NCBI RefSeq assembly: GCF_036373705.1
Contig: NC_089863.1
Span: 6,485,357-6,549,356, forward strand
Origin: Amia ocellicauda
Lineage: Eukaryota; Chordata; Actinopteri; Amiiformes; Amiidae
Direction of reading: 5' to 3'
DNA length: 64,000 bases
Every line of letters begins with the position of its first letter. Position 1 is the first letter of the stretch. Made by a program: the position numbers and the translations under genes. The notes beneath the pieces were generated by a model that did not search any database, was not told the origin of the DNA, and saw only the letters and a list, made by a program, of their open reading frames with translations. Shown one piece after another: positions 42,465 to 55,117 of the stretch.

Positions 42465-43060
42465 GTGACAAGATCAATTCCAAGCTCATCACTGCTCCGC
42501 TCCCTCCACTGGCTCCCGATACCGGCACGCATCCAGTTCACCTACTGCTGTCTTGACCACACTGCACCAAGCTACCTTCAGACAGTCGTCTCTCCATACA
42601 TCCCCTCCATACCACTGCGCTCCTCCAGTGCCAGAAGACTAACTCTACCTCCTCTCCACTCTCCTTCCTCCAGAGCCGCTCCTTCTCATCTCTGGCCCCT
42701 AAGTGGTGGAACGACCTGCCCACCGAAGTCAAAACCGCAGAGTCCTTGACCTCCTTCCAGCGCTTACTCAAGACACATCTTTTCAGACAGTACTTATAAT
42801 ATTAGTCCTTTTAATCCCTGTTAGATAGCACTTAGCTTTTACCATCCAGGATGTAGGACCTCACTTACTGTACTTGCCTGTGTACATTGTAAATTGGAAG
42901 TTGTAAATGTATTATATTTTGAATTGCTATGTTTATGTAAATTGAATTTGTAATGATTGATGCCTTACCGAACTGTATTTTTGCACTTTGTTTTGCACTT
43001 ATGTTGTAAGTCACCCTGGATAAGGGCGTCTGCCAAGAAATAAAAATAATAATAGTAATA
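42465..43060 (+). mobile_element. L2 LINE 3' end
   Basis: Keeps [16 protein letters not shown], the C-terminal reverse-transcriptase remnant, and the full 3' tail with CACCCTGGATAAGGGCGTCT followed by (AAT)n. It is more complete than the copies in the tandem duplication. Confidence 0.85.
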
Positions 43061-44300
43061 ATAATAACTAAAGCAGAGGGCCCTTATAAAGTATTGAACC
43101 ACTGGTCATCTATTAGGCATTTATTTAGTGATCATCATTGTCTAATGTGTGTGTTTATTCAATCACAACCAGGATGCTGCTGGGCCCAGCACAGGGAGTG
43201 TGGTCCTCTGGTCTTCTGGTCCCTGTTACAACCCCACGCATGTGCGGTCTGTGTGGTGTCGTTGTTTTCTCGTTTGCGCTCCATTTCTCTCTCAGGTCTG
43301 GGTTCCTCCCTCGACGAGCTGTTGCTTGTCATCCGATCAGAGGAGGCTCCATAACTACTTCAACCCTCCCATTTTCCCCAGCAGGAGGCTCGTCATTCTT
43401 AGTGTGTTGTCTGTGCTGTTCAGAGATTTGTGCGTTTCCTGTTGTTATACCTGCGGGTTTCGTTTGTATTGTCTTGTATGTTATCTGTTTCAATCCCACT
43501 GTCACCCATCCCTGTAATAAGCCTGGGGAGGGCAAGGTAGGTAGGTAAGACACCCCAGGGCTTCCATTTACATCACGTAGGGTTTGGTTTCTGTTTCAAA
43601 ACACTAGGCTAGTCCTTTACAGGGTGCCACAATGTGTATTTTTGGGCTATGGTAGGAGGGTGTTGCCTTAGTGGCTTAAATAGGTTGGGGTTTTCTTTAT
43701 TTCTTTGATTTGGCACCCATGGGTTGGGCTGTATCAGTTGTCCTAATAATAAATATTTATTATTTTACTGCATTGTCTGTGGCCCCATTCTGTCTCTACA
43801 TAATGTTGCACATTCCCACCCCTAGCGCCTAGGCCAAGGGGGGATTTTATAACAGTCCCAATGATGCTCGACTCGGCAGAGACAGAGAGGTGAGTGCAGT
43901 GGAGGTACACCGAAGACAGAGGTGCACAGATGTGCTGCCAGGTCCTTGTTATGTTGGCTCTATATGTAATATTAATTAACACTTGGGGTCGGGGGAACTA
44001 ATATACAGGGACAGGCAGCACAACAGAGAGGTACACCTATAGTGGGGAGTTGTGTCTCCAATTGTGTTTGTAATATTTGTCTTAAACATGTTCTAAAAGT
44101 GCTGGTCAAACCAAATTACTATTTATCAACGGTCAAATTAAACGCTGAGGAACTGTGTTGTACACTCGCAGGTTTGTGACAATCCCTCCTGTGTGCAATT
44201 AGTGGTGAGGGTGTGCAGGGCAGGAGGAGGCCAGTGGGGGAGGGGTTGGGGGGGGAACTGATGGTTGTTTATGGTTTGGGTATGGGGGGGGCTGGTGTGG
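43061..44300. other. Unassigned DNA
   Basis: GC-richer than average near 43,170-43,550 with several overlapping open frames but no recognisable domain. An AATAAA lies at about 43,748. It could be part of an unknown retroelement or a non-coding transcript; I cannot decide. Confidence 0.3.
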
Positions 44301-44573
44301 CTAAAATGCCAGGGCTGAATTTTGGACCCAGTCCACCGAGGCAGAACACAGGGAGAGGGATGGTGGTGCAATCGCAGTACAGCACTGCAGCCTGATGTGT
44401 AAGAGAGCCACTGTGGGCAAGTAGTCGGGAACGATGGTGGGCAGAGAGAAAATCTCATCCCCCAGGCTGCCGGGTCTTGGGGTCACTGAGGCAGGGGCTG
44501 CCATCCTGCGGAGGTGGTCCTCCAGCACGGCAGGGAGAGGAGTGAGGCAGGCCAGCACTCCTGATAGCACTTA
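44301..44573 (-). other. Exon-like frame of unknown identity
   Basis: On the minus strand, after a possible acceptor GTGCTATCAG, a frame reads VLACLTPLPAVLEDHLRRMA and continues through GDEIFSLPTIVPDYLPTVAL to about 44,301. It looks protein-like (amphipathic, mixed composition) and is GC-rich. A second GC-rich minus-strand block lies at 44,850-45,012. No family was recognised and no complete gene can be built. Confidence 0.3.
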
Positions 44574-44584
44574 AAACACTCTGA

Positions 44585-44665
44585 AATGCAGAGAGAGAAA
44601 AAGAGAGATAGAGATGGGGGTGAGAGAGTGAGAAGAGAGAGAGACAGACACACACACACACACAC
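44585..44665. repeat. (GA)n and (CA)n microsatellites
   Basis: Purine-rich GAGA tract followed by ACACAC repeats. Confidence 0.85.
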
Positions 44666-45573
44666 AGACTGGACTGCCAAAGATGAATACAGGCACATAA
44701 ACTGACTGCTTATTGAAATAAAGGTAAGGACAGTGTTCACTAACACTACACTAAGAGAGTGATAATACAGTATAGACACACACTATCCGACACTGCAGAA
44801 CTAAGCCTATATACACAGGGAAAGGGGGGGCAGACAGTGAGGATCATCCCAGGCACTGTCTCAGGCAGGCAGACAGAGGTGTCTCTGGCAGAGAGAGGCA
44901 AGGGGGAGCAGGGCCTCCACAAGAGTCAGGGCGAGGCGATGTCTCCAGCGCACTCTCCTGAGCACTGGCACAGCAGCTCCGGGACGGTGGCCCTGAGGGA
45001 ACTGGTCTGAGACCAACATCTTGTGCAGTGCGGTTGATACAGAGAGAGAGAGGGGTTAATACAGAACAGACACACTGACTGCCTGACTTGACACTGAGAC
45101 TGGACACACACACATTATACAGTTTCCAGATAAAAACTGCAGTCTCCCAATACACCACGCCCCTCCTCTCTAACCCCCCCTCTCACTTTCTGTGAATCAG
45201 CGCACCTCTCAAGAGCATTTAGGGAGCCTGGACTTGTCCAGACCTGTGGAATATTGCCAGAGTGGAATTTACCAGGTTTTAGTTTTATTCAAAGGGGATA
45301 ATTTGGAAGAACCAATGAATATTGATTAAATCCTGATTAATATGCAAGGCTAACCAAGTATTTTGACTACTGAATAATCCACAATATAGCTAATGAATAG
45401 ATTTGCCAAACCCTGTGGTATATTTCTCCCTCACCACTTCTGTAACCTTGCAGCAAGGTTGTTGTTTTTTAACAATGTATCCATGTCTACTTCATCAACA
45501 TAAAGTGTCAAGGCAAGGGAGATCAGATGTTTTGAGAACTGAGTGTCTCTGTCTGCTACAGACTTCAAGACAT
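44666..45573. other. Unassigned DNA
   Basis: GC-rich to about 45,180, then ordinary AT-rich DNA. No recognised gene. Confidence 0.35.
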
Positions 45574-46400
45574 TTATAAAATCAGATGCACACAGGCCCT
45601 GTATGAGCCAAAACTAATTAATTTTGTTACATTCAATATGGATGCTGAACAATTCTTGTAATTCTTATACCACTGGAAGTCTTTGGGGTTAGTCTTTACC
45701 AACCTTACACACCGACTTGGTGCAATGTTTGCTTCTTGGTAGATTTGCTCAAGCTTTTTCAAGTTGCCTGGGGATTGCTTATGAACGGCAATTTTCAAGT
45801 CTTTCCACAGATTTTCAATAGGATTCAAATCAGGACTTTGACATTCACTTTCATATTCTGAAGCCACTCCAGTGTGGCTTTGGGCTTCAGATTACTATTC
45901 AGCTGAAAGGTGAATTTTCATCCCAGTTTTAAGTCTTTAGCTGCCTCCAATACGTTCTTTTGTTTTAAATTGTTATAAGTGTTAACATGGAGATGCCAGT
46001 TTGAGTTGCACTGGTGATAAAAAAAAAACTGTCCAGCTGATTCTTGAACCATTGTTTGTTTTATCTACTGTTGTATCTACTGGTTTTAATGGGGCTTCTG
46101 TCTTGCCCCCCTATTATACAGGCTTGTTTTGTGAAGTGCTCTGGATATTATTGACTGATGCACATTTTCTCCCATCTCAGCCATTGAACTCTGAAGCTCT
46201 TTCAAAGAAATGTACTCAGCAGGACTTGCTTCGAGGAACAGAAAAAGCCAGAGTTTTCTTAAGTTATCCTGAAAGTTATCCTGGCTAACTCTGTTATTGT
46301 AAGATTTGTTTTTCTTCCTCCACCCCAGCAATAGCAAAAATGTAATATTAGTTTTGAGGCTATTAAAATAACCAGAACTGCTGCAGGGATTGCACTCAAA
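45574..46400 (-). pseudogene. Old Tc1 transposase relic
   Basis: The minus strand keeps the N-terminal helix-turn-helix part (QSSMAEMGENVHQSIISRAL) at 46,086-46,300 and the catalytic Glu part ([20 protein letters not shown]) at 45,700-45,850. The middle is lost or unreadable. Part of the same relic occurs near ZNF-1 at 16,332-16,595, so the insertion predates duplication of the ZNF block. Confidence 0.8.
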
Positions 46401-47526
46401 CTTCAAACACTATGACAGAGGGCAGAACTCAAGAATCTGGCCAAGTGTGACGTCACGCCCTTATATGAAACTGTGTGCGACACGAACCAGCACAATAATT
46501 GTACCTGTTACAGGGATTCTGGTAATGGCTCCATACATACCAACATTGATAATAATGGTAAGAAGAATATCATTAATATTAATAATAAAAAAAGAGTAAT
46601 ATATAAAGAAAATTATATAATTAATCTGTTCTGGGGCTATATTGTAAGTACACCATTTGATTATTGTTGAAGTATTTGATTGACTGCAAACAAATTAACC
46701 ATTCCTTCAATTTAAACAAAACTTTGATTATTACACACATATAAATAAAAGTTTTTCTATATAAATAAAAGTTTTTCTATGTAAATCAGGAGACCTGATG
46801 GAATGTTTAATTATAAAAACTTATCAATTAGTTAAATACAAACTAAATCACCTTGCTTAGTAAGTCAAGAATTGTAAACCTAAATTAAATCTGGGAGTTG
46901 ATCTTAAATTACACACCAATCACAAGTCTAAAGTAGCGCAGTGTGAGTTGAGTAAATTTCAGCTTCTTGCTTCGTCTCATCACAGCTACTTGCAGTTGAT
47001 TTCAGAGATAGAATTTTGCAATGTTTTCATGTCAAATGTAAAAAGATCGATCCCTGGTTGTGATTTTAAAAGCATGCTGTTTTTCTTCACATATTTGATG
47101 CATGCCATACACACAGACAAGCAAAAACGTTGACTTACAAGAACTTATTCACACACCCAACAGAAAGAACTGCAACAGAGTTAAGGTTATTTTAAATTTT
47201 AGAAAAAGAAGTGATTAATGTCATAGATGTGAAATCTACAAAACATGGTAAGACTTCAGATTGGAATACAAATGTCTCAAATATAAACACTATAAGAGTT
47301 ATCAGTCACATTTTAACAACACTTAAAAACTGAAACTTACAGTTAATAATCATTTAAAAAAACAACAACATAGTTGACAAACACTGATGTCTAACTGCTG
47401 TGTCTGACAAAGATCTGCTCTGATCAGCTGCTTCACACTCCTGTCACTCAGCAGACTGAATGGACAGCTGATCAGTGTTTCTGATCAAAATTAAAGCATC
47501 TCTTGTAATCTGCACATGAAAAACTG
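46401..47526 (-). other. 3' flank of ZNF-2, duplicated block
   Basis: 46,290-47,170 resembles 17,100-18,010 beside ZNF-1. 47,160-47,520 resembles 59,090-59,620 beside the third ZNF relic (shared text GATGTCTAACTGCTGTGTCT). The three blocks therefore descend from one ancestral zinc-finger locus. Confidence 0.7.
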
Positions 47527-49653
47527 TGTAGTGTAAGGTACACTTATAAATTTCAATTAAAGAAGTGAATTTATAGTATCACCTTATCACGAATCCTGGA
47601 ATCTTGTAGAACTCAATTTCTGTAATAATTGGACGCAGACACCAATTCCAAAGATATAAATTGTCAAATTTATTCAAAACAAAGACTAAATGTAGCACTA
47701 CACTAATTATACAAAAGGGAAAAACTAATTAAAATTCAACTCTAGATCAACAAATCAAAGACAAATCACTTCCGTGACCAAATCAAAGACCATGGGATCG
47801 CATATGATAACACAAATCGTTAAACAAAAATGGTTACAAACACATTGACTACAATACCTACAATACAAGAGCATTTGGGCTCTGAGCTGAAGCACTGATC
47901 TAAAGAAGACCTCTCCCCCCCCAAAGTTATCCGATTTCCTTAGCTCATCAGCTTGGAACTGGTTTGCATCAAAGTGACAGTTTTGGGGAGGATGGCACCG
48001 AGAAGAGGCCAAATAGTTTGGAATTCTGCTATGAGATGTCTGGAGAAAGGGGCCTGTAGGTGATAAAAACTCTTTGAAGTGGACGAGAGCCGAAATCCCG
48101 ACATAGAGCTACGAACCCAGGCCAACCGGCATTTCCAAAAGATGGCATGGATTGACATCAGTCATAAATCAAGCCCCCTCTCCAATAGGCTGAAACCGAA
48201 ATCCAATCTCAAGAACTCAGGGACCAATCACCTATTGATCTGACAGACTATAAGGAACAGCGGACAGTCTCTCTCTCTCTCTCTCTCTCACCTGAACCAG
48301 TAACTCGCTGCCACAGCTCAACCTGTAGCTCTGTTGCCAGAACCGGAACCAGAAACCAACCAAGTCTTTGCCGGCAACAGAAGAGTTAAACTGGGAGAAG
48401 GAGATTGAGCCGTACGAAGAATTCTTTTAAAGGACTTTATTAAATAAAGAACTTTACAGACTGCGCTGCCCGCCTGTGCCCACCTGATCAGTGGAGTTTT
48501 ACAGCTGGACAATTGTCGACTGAATACGAAAGTGTCAGTCATTTAAATAGCTATTGAGTCTTAAGAAACTTGACCCTTGGAACGAACAGGGCCCTGCTTT
48601 CCTCAAAGACTTTGTCTTCAAATAAGTACGGTGAGAGACCCTGCTTGCCAAGAAGATTTTGTGCACAACCTTGGAGCCTTCAAACCAGTGGAAAATCTGT
48701 TTGGAAACGACTCTACTTTCGCGAAACCCCAACTTCCAGGTGCATCGACTGAGTGGAAGTTCTTGGACAAAGCTGAACCGGACTGCCTTTGTTCCAACCA
48801 CACGGACCTCGTGCCGTGTGCTGTTATCTGAGCCCGAAGCCAGAGAGGCCTCTCTGCGACGAAGTTCAGATAAGTTTAACAGTTTGGAGTTCATGATTCA
48901 TGACATTTGAGAAATCAATTAGAAATGTTAATCTGTGATTCATAACTCTAGAATGTGTAATATCATTTAGTTTTCTTAAATATAAATGTGTGTTGCATTA
49001 AACTGTTTTGTTGATAATTTTAGAAATAAAATCTGTCAACGCTGAGAAATATCTTCTCATTCCTGTTTAACTGTTTAGTCTGAAATTGACACAAGTTAAT
49101 AGACATTAGATTGGTGGCCCTGCCTATCCTTAATCATTGAATAATAATCAGTTAAGGGAAATTGTGGTAACAAGTAATGATAGGATCTTTCTCGGCACCT
49201 AAACGTAAATGAGACTGATATATATATAACGAGAAGTTACCTGACATAAATACTAACCTACGTAGTTATTTAATGTCTGACTAATAATACTAACGAGAGA
49301 CTCACCTTCGTCTTACTAACCGGTATTGTAGTCAATGTGTTTATAACCTTTTTTGTTTAACGATTTGTGTTATCATACGCGATCCCATGGTCTTTGATTT
49401 GGTCACGGAAGTGATTTGTCTTTGATTTGTTGATCTAGAGTTGAATTTTAATTAGTTTTTCCCTTTTGTATAATTAGTGTAGTGCTACATTTAGTCTTTG
49501 TTTTGAATAAATTTGACAATGTATATCTTTGGAATTGGTGTCTGCGTCCAATTATTACAGAAATTGAGTTCTACAAGATTCCAGGATTCGTGATAAGGTG
49601 ATACTATAAATTCACTTCTTTAATTGAATTTTATAAGTGTACCTTACGCTACA
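47527..49653. mobile_element. 2.1-kb foldback-type element with 331-bp terminal inverted repeats
   Basis: Left arm 47,527-47,857 and right arm 49,323-49,653 are inverse complements of 331 bp with only a handful of differences. Ends read TGTAGTGTAAGGTACACTTA and, inverted, TGTAGCGTAAGGTACACTTA. CTG flanks both sides but may be chance, since the two flanks do not rejoin to an intact finger. The 1,465-bp interior has a (CT)n run at 48,270 and no transposase or reverse-transcriptase frame. It ends inside the last finger of ZNF-2. Superfamily unknown. Confidence 0.85.
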
Positions 49654-51001
49654 CTGGTGAGATTTAAGGCATGATGCATTAGTGAAACACTTCCCACACT
49701 GGGTGCAGCTGTACGGTTTCTCTCCTGTGTGAATGCGCTGGTGATATTTAAGGGTTCTTGCATTACGGAAGTTCTTCCCACACTGGGAACAGTTGTACGG
49801 TTTCTCTCCGGTGTGGATGTGCTGGTGATATTTAAGGTGTGCTACCTGAGTGAAGCACTTATCGCACTGGGTGCAGCTGTACGGTTTCTCTCCTGTGTGA
49901 ATGCACTGGTGAATTGTCAGTTTTGCTGCACAATGGAAGTTCTTCCCACACTGGGAACAGTTGTACGGTTTCTCCCCCGTGTGGATGCGCTGGTGAGATT
50001 TAAGGTGTGTTGACTTAGAAAAGCACTTCCCGCACTGGGTGCAGCTGTACGGTTTCTCTCCTGTGTGAATGCGCTGGTGATATTTAAGGGTTCTTGCATT
50101 ACGGAAGTTCTTCCCACACTGGGTGCAGCTGTACGGTTTCTCTCCGGTGTGGATGTGCTGGTGATATTTAAGGTGTGCTACCTGAGTGAAGCACTTATCA
50201 CACTGGGTGCAGCTGTGCGGTTTCTCTTCTGTGTGAATGCACTGGTGAATTGTCAATTTTGCTGCCTGACTGAAGCTCTTCCCACACTGGGTGCAGCTGT
50301 GCACTCTTTTCCTTGTAAGAATGCACTGGTGTTTTTTTAAGCTTTCATAATTCCTATACATTTTCTCACACTGGGGGCAGCGATGGTACCCCCGAGTTTT
50401 CCTAGTTGTGTTTGAGTGAGGAGAGTCAGAGCTGGAAGGTCCAGGACTCAGCTGTCTGCCCTGTGAAGGCGGCTCTCGTCCCTCACTGCACTGTCACTGC
50501 CTCCACTGAGCCCCGTCCTCAAGACAACAGAATCAGTGTCACACAGTCCATCTACTGGGAGCTGCGGTTCTAGTTTACAGAGGCCTCCTGTAATATTCTC
50601 TGTTCTAAGATTACAGGGTTCATCTTTCAAATTCGTAAGCATTTCCAACTTCAGCTCACTGTCCTCTGTCTTAATGTGAACAGACGCAACACTGGGCTCA
50701 CACTGTGTACTGGTAGAGTCTGGCTCAACACCAGCTGCACTGGGTCCACACTCAGATCCCAGTGCCCTGAGTCCCTGTGTTAAACCCACAGTCTGTGGCT
50801 CCGCCATGTGGCCAGACTCCAGTCCACTGAGCTCCATTTCACTGTGTCTGCTCCTGTGCTGCTCAGACAGACTCTTGTTGTCTTCAGTAGCTGTGGGCTC
50901 TGTGTCCTGCCTCAGACTGGAGCCCCACTCCTGCTCACAGGGCTGCTGCTCAGTGGGAGACCTTTTCCCAGAGTCAGGGAGGCCGGTGTCTTCTCCAGCT
51001 C
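49654..51001 (-). pseudogene. ZNF-2: decayed C2H2 zinc-finger paralogue of ZNF-1
   Basis: The exon starts after an acceptor CTTGTCCTCCTTCAG at 51,002, as in ZNF-1, and the linker ([23 protein letters not shown]) is almost identical. A 1-base deletion at about 50,466-50,474 (AGCCGCCTTCA against AGCCCATCTTCA) shifts the frame to a TGA at 50,448. The fingers resume in another frame: one degenerate, seven canonical C2H2 and a ninth cut off at KSHQC by the foldback element. Fewer fingers than ZNF-1 (18). With exon 1 also lost, it should not make a full protein, though the finger frame alone (from 50,361) is open. Confidence 0.88.
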
Positions 51002-51728
51002 CTGAAGGAGGACAAGACAGGAGAGCAGATCAGAATAGGGGCATCCCGGCAATTAATCACAGACAATAAGTCACCGACATTTTACACATTCCCTTTGCAA
51101 ATTACAGAAATAAAATAAATTCAGAGATCAAAATAAATCATACATAACTGATACAGTATGTATTCAATTAAGAAAATAAACCCCAGTGACTTACTGTCTG
51201 TTTTGATTTAGATCAAATACTTGTCCTACAACATGAATAAAACCCCAATAGAGCTATTAATAAATCATACATAACAGATACAGTATATATGCAATTAAGA
51301 AAATAAAATCCGGAGATCCTGTGACCATCCCATGTCCATGTCGAAGGAAGATCAGCAAAAAGCTGATCATCAACGCAATGCTCGCATTGACACAATGCAA
51401 GACAAGTTGGCAGATATTGAGGACAGAAACCGTTGCTGCAACGTGAGGTTAGTTGGGTTAACAGAGGGAGTGGAGGGAAATCAACCCATTTGTTTTCTTC
51501 AACAACTAATCCCTCATTGGTTCCAAGATCTGCAACCAAAAGGCTCCCGTATTGGAGTTGAACAGAGCACACAGACCCTATTCCGATGCTCCATAGAGAC
51601 CAGCCATCGTTGCACTTTGATTTTCCAGTGCCTCAGTTACACTGACTAAAAAACAGCGCAGACTTCAAGCTGGTCGCAAATCAGATGCAGTTATTGTCCA
51701 AGTCGGAAATTAGCCCTTAGGATAACTG
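51002..51728 (-). other. Former ZNF-2 intron with Tx1/L1-like ORF1 fragment
   Basis: Plus-strand text [20 protein letters not shown] then TEGVEGNQPICFLQQ at 51,392-51,520 is the same Tx1 ORF1 piece found in the ZNF-1 intron at 22,250-22,400, here less damaged. The ~115-bp intronic repeat precedes it. Shared position shows that the LINE entered before the ZNF locus duplicated. Confidence 0.7.
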
Positions 51729-52480
51729 ATGATTCTGCAGATATTTATACAAATAGTGCTTATGTTGTTACTGCATGTACCTTGCTACCTCTCTATGCCA
51801 ATTTTTTTTTCCAATCAATCATCAGATGATTGTCCCTTGAAACATGCTACCTTACTACAACATATCTGGTCTTCTATTCAGTCTAGACCAGGCAAAATTG
51901 CTGTTTTGAAAGTTAAGGCCCATGTGAGAAAGGATCAGAGAAGTGAACATCATATCAGAAATGATGAAGCTGATCAGTGTGCTAAATTTGCTGCTAGACA
52001 CTGTGGTCCGTGGCATTTGCCAGACCCATTGCCTACCAATGAAAATGTCTCTGCCTTGGTGAACTCCCAGATGAAAGCTGACATGACCACTGCATGTAAC
52101 CACTGTCTTGTCTGCTTACAGGTGAATCCTGCACCTTTCACACACAAATCCAAACTCAGACTATCAACTCCGCCGGAAGGTCCCTGGACTCATATTCAAA
52201 TTGATTTAATTGGTCCTTTAGCTAAAACCGCATGGAAACCGCATTCTAAAGACACTTTGGAAAAAAAATGTGTCAAGACGATCCAAAAAGGTGGGCTGGG
52301 GCATTACCTCTGTGCCTAATGGCAACACCACACTCCACTAGCAGAATTACACCACATCAAACGATGACTGGACGTCTTATGCATGTCCCAGGACATCGTT
52401 TGCTTCCTTTGGAAGAGCAACCTGCTCTTTTGCAAGCTGCTAATGTGACTTGGTTACAAAAGCGTCTGTAGATCAAATGC
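51729..52480 (+). mobile_element. Retrovirus-like pol fragment (RNase H end to integrase)
   Basis: Broken endogenous retrovirus-like sequence. An RNase H C-terminal piece (KAHVRKDQRSEHHIRNDEAD) leads into an integrase zinc-binding part (CNHCLVCLQ) and the start of the core (IQIDLIGPL). Most of the integrase core is then missing and the text resumes, in a shifted frame, at ALPLCLMATPHSTSRITPH. No LTRs could be paired. Old, non-functional copy. Confidence 0.75.
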
Positions 52481-52770
52481 AAAACAGAGACAAATTAAGG
52501 ATTATGTTGTATTATGTGAACAGGAGGTCATTTCACAGCATCAGTGTTCAGCTATATGATCATATCATATTTGGTCTGACATATAGGCTAGTCTACATTA
52601 TTTTGTCCTTTAAACTTCTACTTATATTCAAGACAATTAAAGACACATTAGGTGGTGAGCCACGACCAAGAGTGGATTCCCGAAATATGCGTGAATCATG
52701 CCCTCCTCCAGTTTTCACTATCTCTACCTTTTTCTGTTTGTTGTGAACACATGAATAGACTATTGTAAGT

Positions 52771-52797
52771 GTAGGACAGAGACATGCTGCTCAGGCT
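52771..52797 (-). pseudogene. Relic of ZNF-2 exon 1 start
   Basis: About 26 bases (GGACAGAGACATGCTGCTCA and on) match the start region of ZNF-1 exon 1 at 38,510-38,535 with one mismatch. They include the ATG and the codons for Met-Ser-Leu-Ser; homology stops immediately after. It lies at the expected side of ZNF-2 on the same strand, so it marks the truncated first exon. Confidence 0.5.
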
Positions 52798-52837
52798 GCG
52801 GACGCAGTGAAGCCCCAGTGAGGCGAGAAATGGAGGA

Positions 52838-53567
52838 CAGTGGCGGGTCGTGCGGCTCTTGTAGGTGAACGTTGGCAGCCGGCTCACATATCAGAAGAGC
52901 CGAATCTATTTATAAATGTATAAAAAAATTAAGATATGAACAATCAAAAGATTTAAATGAATAGAATTAACTCATTCAAATCACAAAAAAAGAAATACAA
53001 TAATACAGGCCTAAATGCTCGAGCACACACATGCATTCAGACTGACAGCCTTCCCTGTTCCTGTCAATCAAACGCAGCATCGACCAATGAAAAGATGCGA
53101 GAGGGCGGGCCGGGCCAACCCACTCACAGCCACACACTCAGCAGCCCAGCAGAGAGATGGGACATTTATATGCCCTTTGTTTATATACATTAAAAAAAGT
53201 TATACTTTAAATGCACATGTGTAATAGCATCCTTCTTTTTACATTTATTTAATGCTGCAGTTTTGCAAATTGTTATTTATTTTTGTTTCATATGGTGCAA
53301 TATTCTATTATGCTGTTCAGATTGTATTCGTTTTGAATGGTTAGATTTATATGCAGTTTGTTTATATACATTAAAAAGTTCAACTTTAAATGCAACTTAT
53401 TTTCATAACAAACCAATGCATTTTTAAATACATTGTGGTTAAGGTAGAGTATGATTTAATGTAATAATTTAATTAGAATTGTTTTAACAAAAATCATAGT
53501 CAGACAGACAGACAGACAGTCAGTCAGAGCCGTTTGGGAGCCAAAAGAGCCGGAATGCCCATCACTA
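52838..53567. mobile_element. Possible non-autonomous hAT-like element
   Basis: Ends resemble each other in inverse orientation (CAGTGGCGGGTCGTGCGGCT at left; TAGTGATGGGCATTCCGGCT read inward from the right), with repeated AGAGCCG motifs near both ends. No 8-bp target duplication was found, so the class and limits are uncertain. Confidence 0.35.
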
Positions 53568-53884
53568 TAAACCACGCCATTGGCCCGTCGTCCAGCTGCA
53601 GACACTGGGATGCGAGAGCAGTAACTCAATTGTGTGCAGCCAATCACTTTGCAGGAAATGCTTGTCAATCACTTTTCTTGCGGCCAATCACCTTCTTCAT
53701 TTCATTGTAAGCGCTTCAAGGAGGAGGGAGATCAGATCTTCCTTCATGTCAGAGCACATTACCTGTTTACACTGTGGAGCTGAATGTCACCTGCCAGTAA
53801 TGTATGTAATTTGACAATGTTTGTTTAATATATGATGTAATATAATTAAATACGATATACAATTATGACAGAGAGGCAAATGGC

Positions 53885-55117
53885 ATGACACTCGCTTTTT
53901 TTATTTATTTAAAAGGAGGCATTAGCTTTGCAAAGCTATGCAAAGCCCTGCAGGTTAAACATTTTCCTTGCCCCTATCACTCACAGTCAGCTGGAGCAGT
54001 AGAGAGACAAAATGGGATGCTAAAGAATAAACATCCCTTTGTCTGCATCAGATTATTATGGGATGACTTACGAGACTCCCCGTCACTCCTCCATTGTCTG
54101 TAAGGGAGATGGACACCCACTCGAATGATGCTATGTTGTATTGTTGTATGGGACTAACTCTTGCGATCGAAGCTGTACATTCACAGGTTAAAGCTGCCCA
54201 GACTGAACCAGCCCAGCAGGACTGTCACCCATTTCAACCAGGTGACTACGTGTACAACAAAGCACACAAGAGAAGGTCCTCCCTGTAGCCCAGGTGGACA
54301 GGGCCTGACCAGGTGCTCCTGACCACCCACACAGCTGTGAAGTGCCAAAAGAAAAGACATGGATCCACTCCTCCCACTGCAAACTCACCCATCCAAGCGA
54401 TCAAAACGACACTGGTGGAGACCAGAGGGATGCTCTCCCCTTCACCTGGATCCTCTTCCTCACTGCCTGCAGGACCATCATCTGCACCATAACAGCCTGG
54501 GAAGAGGGTGCCTTCAATGCCAAGCCAATGGGATCATCGCTGACTGAGAAAATCAGTCCAGAAGCAGCTGACATCATCATCAGCCTCCAGCTAACGAGGC
54601 CAGCGCAGGGCCGGAGCAGTGGTCCAAAAGGAGCAACAGCACACACAAGTCCACAAATACTATGTCATGTGCTAGTAACCTCCCACCTTACGCATATCAA
54701 CAAGACAGACATTAACACTTACACTGATCAAATACGACTGAGGATTCGACAGTAGCCACCTGACAAGAGTGAACAACTGTCTTACCAGTTTACTAAAGAC
54801 TGGAATACTGAGCTGAGTGTGCTCACGTGCCCCACAATGCTCTGGGAGGAATTCCCATGATGTTTGTGCTGACCAGAACAGATATAATATAAACATGTAA
54901 TAAAACTGTTTAAGGTAACAGTTGAAATGGTTGAATGTTGTACCTATATACCTGACAACTCTGAACAGATTCATGATCTTACACATCACATTCGTAAAGA
55001 AGTAACTCAAATTCACCAGACCCTGGATTGGTCTCTGGGGAGCTGGATAAGTGGCTCCCTGGGAAGCCTTGGTGCTCTTATAGCTAAAGCTACCTGCTTG
55101 TTACTCTTGGAATATTC
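53885..55117 (+). mobile_element. Retrovirus-like integrase C-terminus and env fragments
   Basis: A second broken stretch starts in the integrase core (KLCKALQVKHF, HSQSAGAVERQNGMLKN). It continues after frame shifts with the C-terminal part (FQPGDYVYNKAHKR, then VLLTTHTAVKC), followed by a degraded env region. At 54,939-55,060 a transmembrane-subunit piece with a CC pair (VECCTYIPDN) and heptad helix (IHDLTHHIRKEVTQIHQ) suggests the gamma/epsilon-type env. Several stops and shifts. Whether it belongs to the same insertion as 51,729-52,480 is unclear. Confidence 0.7.

Noticed and set aside
47524-49656. CTG on both sides of the foldback element as a true target duplication
   Set aside because: Three bases is easily chance and the two flanks do not rejoin to a continuous zinc-finger sequence.
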